Assembly: GCF_000423585.1 (NCBI RefSeq)
Contig: NZ_AUIG01000029.1
Location: forward strand, 1-57,655
Length of the DNA: 57,655 bases
DNA from: Salinimicrobium xinjiangense DSM 19287
Lineage (GTDB): Bacteria; Bacteroidota; Bacteroidia; Flavobacteriales; Flavobacteriaceae
Direction of reading: 5' to 3'
Shown: one piece after another, positions 54,326 to 57,655 of the stretch
Layout: every line of letters starts with the position of its first letter
Numbering within the stretch: position 1 is the first letter of the stretch
Translations under genes and position numbers: made by a program
Notes under the pieces: generated by a model
Databases searched by the model: none
What the model saw: only the letters and a program-made list of their open reading frames with translations
Told to the model about the DNA's origin: nothing

Positions 54326-56509
54326 TTAGAGATTAATCTTTATCCCTCCATTGATCACAAAACCATCCACGGGAGCATAAATATCTTTAAACTGCGGATC
54401 GGAAATGGAACCGGTGTAAATGCTGTCAAAGCGGGTTTGCCGGGTGTCGGTGAAATTTTCAAAATTGAGGAACAGAGAGAAATTCTCCCACTTCTTTTCG
54501 GTCATTAATCCGAAGATCCAGTAATCCTGCCCTGTTGCCCCGTTTTCCAGCTTCTGCGGACCAAAATAATATCCTTCCAGACCTATCACCAGTTCATCGT
54601 GAATTTCATAAACCAGCACATTATTCAGGCGGTGCTGAGCCACAAGAGGAGCTTCATAACTTTCTCCGTTGTAATGCTGGTTGACATCGGCCAAAGTATA
54701 ACCGGTAAACAGCTTGAAATTTCCGTAAGAAAAACGAAAATTGGCCTCCATTCCCTGTGTGTCCAGGTAGCCATTGGGTTGACGATATTCGTACACGGGA
54801 ATAGGCACATTGTCAAAAGTCTGACCTAAAATAAGAGGATCATTTACACGGGTATAGAAAAAGAGTGTATTTAGGCTAAAGTCAATGACCTCAAACAAAT
54901 CTGTACGATAATTGATATCGAAATTTGCGCCGAAAGATCTCTCAGCTTCTGTTTCAGAAACATTTATAGGACGCACGTTTCGGAATTGTATTCTTTCAGC
55001 ATCTTCAGTGAAGATGGTCGGCGTTTTGTAGCCGAGTCCGCCACCCAGCCTCATCGTCCAGGCATCAGAAAATTCGATCATAGCCGACATCCTTGGCAGC
55101 ACAAACCAACCGTACTCATTCTGGTAATCGGTCCGTAATCCGCTTTCCAGGCTAAACATGGGAGAAATCCGCCAGTTATTCTGAAGAAAAGCCCCATAGG
55201 TGATGTGATTATAATCTACCACTTCAGAAGTACCTAAAGGATCCTGGGTAAATTTATCAGAAACTATATTCAGTCCTGCCACCCATTCTAAATCGTGATC
55301 TCCAAAATTATAGGCAGCTTCAGTAAAAGAAGCCAGCTGATCTCCTGAAAATGTAAAATCGGGGATCTCAATTTTTCTTTCGAAAAAGCTGAAGCTGTTT
55401 TTTATATTCAGAGAACCTCCGTTTTCGTAGAGCTGGGTATAACCGGCACGGGTGGTGATCCTTTCGGTGTTGTTCCTTTCAAAATATGGATCTGCTACAT
55501 CCTCACCTTCCAAAAAGGCAATATTTCCGCCTGTTCTTTCTTCAATAACGGCGTTCACTCCCAACTCCAGGGTAGCATCTTTGGAAGGATAATAAAACAA
55601 TCTGGGGTTTACGGTAACCCGATTTACTTCAGGAATAGCGGTTAAATCAATATCTGCAGGATCATAAGGATCACTGTAGTTATAAGAAGCAAAAACTGTG
55701 GTTCCAAACTTTCCGAAGGTATCGGAATAAAATCCGCTCACGTCAAGGCCAAGAGCCGAAGTTCCATTCAGCAGAAAGTTCAACTCCCTTTCCTCTCCCG
55801 GAGTTTTGGATACCAGGTTAACCAGTCCGGCGATGGCACCTCCTCCATAAAGTGTCGAAGAAGCTCCCTTGACCACTTCCACCTGTTGCAGATCGAGCGG
55901 CACGATTTGCAGCAGACTCAATCCGCCGGAAAATCCGGAATACAATGGATAACCATCTTTAAGAAGTTGTGTGTATTTCCCGTCCAACCCCTGAATTCGA
56001 ATACTGGAATTATATGAAGTGGCTGAAGTTTGCTGGGTCTGGATCCCTGTGGTCTCATTAAGCAGCATGCGGATATCGCCGGGCTTCATATTTCCCTTTT
56101 CCCCAAGTTCTTCGCCGGAGATTACCTCAACCCGGGTGGGAAGATCGGCAATAGTGCGGCGGGAACGGGTGGCAGAAATGATCACTTCATCCATATGCTC
56201 CCCTTCATGAGCGAGTTTTACTGTAACAAATTTCTCTTCGGCAAGAGGAAATTCCATGCTGAGTTCCTGAGTGGCGAAACCCACATAACTTACAAGTATG
56301 ATCTGAATCCCTTCGGGAATATTTTCCAGGCTGATCACTCCTTCTTCATTTGCCGTGGCACCAATCGTAGTCCCCTTGACGAAGGCATTAGCACCATAGA
56401 GAGGTTGATTGGTTTCGGCGTCTATAACTTTAATTTTCAGCACGTCCTGTGCGTTTGCTGCCAGTCCACAGAAGACAAAGGCCAGCAACAAAAGAATATT
56501 TTGTTTCAT
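54326..56509 (-). CDS. TonB-dependent receptor
   Basis: Outer-membrane receptor of 727 residues. A signal peptide (CGLAANAQ) is followed by a carboxypeptidase-like domain (LKIKVIDAETNQPLYGANAF, about 25-105), the plug (EVISGEELGEKGNMKPGDIR, IRIQGLDGKYTQLLKDGYPL, GASSTLYGGGAIAGLVNLVSK) and a barrel ending DGFVINGGIKINL. The plug DGKYTQLLKDGYPLYSG is of the vitamin B12/copper-type group rather than FecA. Neighbours are a Cys-rich small exported protein and a CDF-like transporter, so a metal or cofactor ligand is plausible. Confidence 0.9.
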   Translation of the reverse strand: MKQNILLLLAFVFCGLAANAQDVLKIKVIDAETNQPLYGANAFVKGTTIGATANEEGVISLENIPEGIQIILVSYVGFATQELSMEFPLAEEKFVTVKLAHEGEHMDEVIISATRSRRTIADLPTRVEVISGEELGEKGNMKPGDIRMLLNETTGIQTQQTSATSYNSSIRIQGLDGKYTQLLKDGYPLYSGFSGGLSLLQIVPLDLQQVEVVKGASSTLYGGGAIAGLVNLVSKTPGEERELNFLLNGTSALGLDVSGFYSDTFGKFGTTVFASYNYSDPYDPADIDLTAIPEVNRVTVNPRLFYYPSKDATLELGVNAVIEERTGGNIAFLEGEDVADPYFERNNTERITTRAGYTQLYENGGSLNIKNSFSFFERKIEIPDFTFSGDQLASFTEAAYNFGDHDLEWVAGLNIVSDKFTQDPLGTSEVVDYNHITYGAFLQNNWRISPMFSLESGLRTDYQNEYGWFVLPRMSAMIEFSDAWTMRLGGGLGYKTPTIFTEDAERIQFRNVRPINVSETEAERSFGANFDINYRTDLFEVIDFSLNTLFFYTRVNDPLILGQTFDNVPIPVYEYRQPNGYLDTQGMEANFRFSYGNFKLFTGYTLADVNQHYNGESYEAPLVAQHRLNNVLVYEIHDELVIGLEGYYFGPQKLENGATGQDYWIFGLMTEKKWENFSLFLNFENFTDTRQTRFDSIYTGSISDPQFKDIYAPVDGFVINGGIKINL

Positions 56510-56563
56510 GATTTTAATTTTGTTTTTAAAAAAATAGCATTGGGAATAATCCCCCGGAGGTGA

Positions 56564-56860
56564 TTAGCTATTCTTTGGAGGCTGCCAGATTCGGAAAGTA
56601 AATTCGGAAAGCAGTCCTATTTCAGCCTTAGAAAACTCCCTGGAAATAACAGGTTCCAAAAAAGGCATTTCTGAAGGCTCTTCCTGAAATACCACGGCAT
56701 TACAAGTACCGCAGCTTAGAAAAGGAGAACAAAGTTCATTGCTGTGAGTGTTCTTTTCCTGATGTTCAATGGGATTTTCACGCTCACAGTCATCTGCACA
56801 ACATGGAATGCCATTCAAAACCAAAACCAGGAGAGCTAATAAGACAGCTAAAATTTTCAC
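56564..56860 (-). CDS. Cys-rich small exported protein (DUF6660-like)
   Basis: A 98-residue product with a signal peptide (about 1-20, LALLVLVLNGIPCCA). The mature part has a Cys cluster (CCADDC, C at 43 and CGTC near 50-53 in LCSPFLSCGTCNAVVF) and acidic and His residues. This fits a small Bacteroidota family (I recall DUF6660) usually sited beside TonB receptors. A metal-binding role is likely from the Cys pattern and the adjacent receptor, with which it is in line 54 bases upstream. Confidence 0.7.
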   Translation of the reverse strand: MKILAVLLALLVLVLNGIPCCADDCERENPIEHQEKNTHSNELCSPFLSCGTCNAVVFQEEPSEMPFLEPVISREFSKAEIGLLSEFTFRIWQPPKNS

Positions 56861-56888
56861 GCTGCAAAGTTAAAAAACTGAAGTGAAA

Positions 56889-57230
56889 TCAGCCTACTCT
56901 CAATCCGTTTTCCACTTTTGCTTCAGGTTGAAGCAGCACAATATCATTTCCGGCACCAACAGAACCCAGGACCAGGCATTCACTCATAAAGTTCGCGATC
57001 TGTTTCTTCGGAAAATTGATTACCGCAATGACCTGCTTGTCTAAAAGGTCATTTTTTGAATAGCGTTTGGTGATCTGTGCCGAAGACTTTAGGATTCCGA
57101 TCTCCGGACCGAAGTCTATTATTAGCTGATAAGCGGGATTACGTGCTTCAGGAAAATCATTGACTTCAATAATGGTTCCTACCCGCATTTCCACTTTTTC
57201 AAAATCTTTCCAGGTGATTAATTCTTCCAT
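56889..57230 (-). CDS. CsaA-like tRNA-binding domain protein
   Basis: A 113-residue OB-fold protein of the CsaA/tRNA-binding (EMAP-like) family. WKDFEKVEMRVGTIIEVNDFPEARNPAYQLIIDFG, SSAQITKRY, and the closing NFPKKQIANFMSECLVLGS match the family well. CsaA acts as a secretion chaperone in Bacillus. Length is typical. It is on the minus strand upstream of the Cys-rich gene, with a 28-base gap. Confidence 0.9.
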   Translation of the reverse strand: MEELITWKDFEKVEMRVGTIIEVNDFPEARNPAYQLIIDFGPEIGILKSSAQITKRYSKNDLLDKQVIAVINFPKKQIANFMSECLVLGSVGAGNDIVLLQPEAKVENGLRVG

Positions 57231-57365
57231 TGGCTTAAGGATGTAAAATAAGATGTTCTAAAAATAGCATTTTTGGGAGGTATTCTGGAGGCAGACATAA
57301 CAAACAAGAGGCAGAAGAACAAATTTACTTTTATGTTTCACGCGAAGGACGCAATCCCGATATTC

Positions 57366-57655
57366 TTATGGATAAACCAAGGTTAAATTAAGGGATTTTT
57401 CATATTGCCTGTTTTCTCTAATTAAGGCGAAGATCCTGTTAATTAATTTTGCTCTTACAGCATTAACAACAGTCATTTTGTTCTTTCCTTCTGCTATTTT
57501 TCTTTCAAAATAATCCCTGGGCTCACCCTTCATTTTTATTGCTGACAAGGCAGCCATATGGAAAAGTGTTTTAAGCTTTTTATTTGCTCTGTGAGACACT
57601 TTATTTTTTGATCTTTGACTTGTTCCCGAATGAAAAGAAAAAGGAGCTACACCTA
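57366..57655 (-). mobile_element. IS110-family transposase, C-terminal part, cut by window edge
   Basis: The minus-strand frame runs from beyond the right edge to the TAA at 57366. The translation GVAPFSFHSGTSQRSKN then KVSHRANKKLKTLFHMAAL is the C-terminal Transposase_20 (IS116/IS110/IS902) region, the part that carries the serine-like catalytic segment of IS110 transposases; the DEDD N-terminal half lies outside the window. The visible 96 residues look intact. IS110 elements carry no terminal inverted repeats as a rule, so the element end cannot be fixed here. Confidence 0.88.

Overview
The window is a chromosomal segment of a flavobacterium (Bacteroidota, probably Flavobacteriaceae close to Gramella/Christiangramia, Salegentibacter or Zunongwangia). 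The assignment rests on several traits: -7 promoter boxes of the TAnnTTTG type, TonB-dependent receptors with carboxypeptidase-like N-terminal domains, many lipoproteins, a split transketolase, a long NusB, a PUR-domain protein, and housekeeping proteins of Bacteroidota type. Genus-level placement is inference, made without any database search.

Layout. 0.6-3.9 kb: thrS-infC-rpmI-rplT translation cluster; infC has no usable ATG, GTG or TTG and probably starts at ATA. 4-12.9 kb: a small secreted peptide, a YjbQ-type protein, an amidohydrolase, a secreted protein of unknown function, dnaB, accA, and a tgt-LptF/G-EamA run. 13.3-18.4 kb: split transketolase, an outer-membrane barrel protein, an FKBP-type lipoprotein, an S4 RNA-binding protein, a phosphoribosyltransferase and shikimate kinase. 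18.5-19.0 kb: two tRNA-Lys(TTT) genes and one tRNA-Leu(GAG). 19.2-28.7 kb: an unrecognised helical protein, aconitase, a small membrane protein, a MoxR/SurA-like/PpiC-like operon, a Skp/OmpH-type chaperone and IMP dehydrogenase. 28.9-39.1 kb: an iron-uptake region on the minus strand. It holds an Fbp-type ferric ABC transporter, a TonB receptor, a protein resembling vitamin-K-dependent gamma-carboxylase (HTTM family), an imelysin and a DUF4856 lipoprotein. 39.1-50.4 kb: HMG-CoA lyase, LysE exporter, pyrD, pepT, a YdeI-like protein, yajC, a DUF1573 lipoprotein, nusB, a leucine-type dehydrogenase, an MsbA-like exporter and a PUR-domain protein. 50.5-57.7 kb: a frameshifted M14 metallopeptidase, a CDF-like cation transporter, a second TonB receptor with a Cys-rich small exported protein, a CsaA-like protein, and the 3' end of an IS110-family transposase cut by the window edge.

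The most interesting part is the iron region. Three copies of a near-palindromic ~23-bp site (TTATTTAGAC...TTTAAATAA) flank or overlap the two best promoters, in front of DUF4856 and in front of the ferric-binding lipoprotein, so both units look co-regulated. Inside it lies a full-length gamma-carboxylase homologue. Residues that align with the human catalytic His and Lys are both present at the same 58-residue spacing. This suggests, but does not prove, that an iron-responsive surface or periplasmic protein is post-translationally carboxylated.

The intergenic DNA is also unusual. It carries terminators with a shared palindromic core, several REP-like GC palindromes, a 100-bp direct repeat with CCGCTGCCAGG hairpins, tRNA 3'-end duplications, and many short degenerate tandem word repeats that differ from gap to gap.
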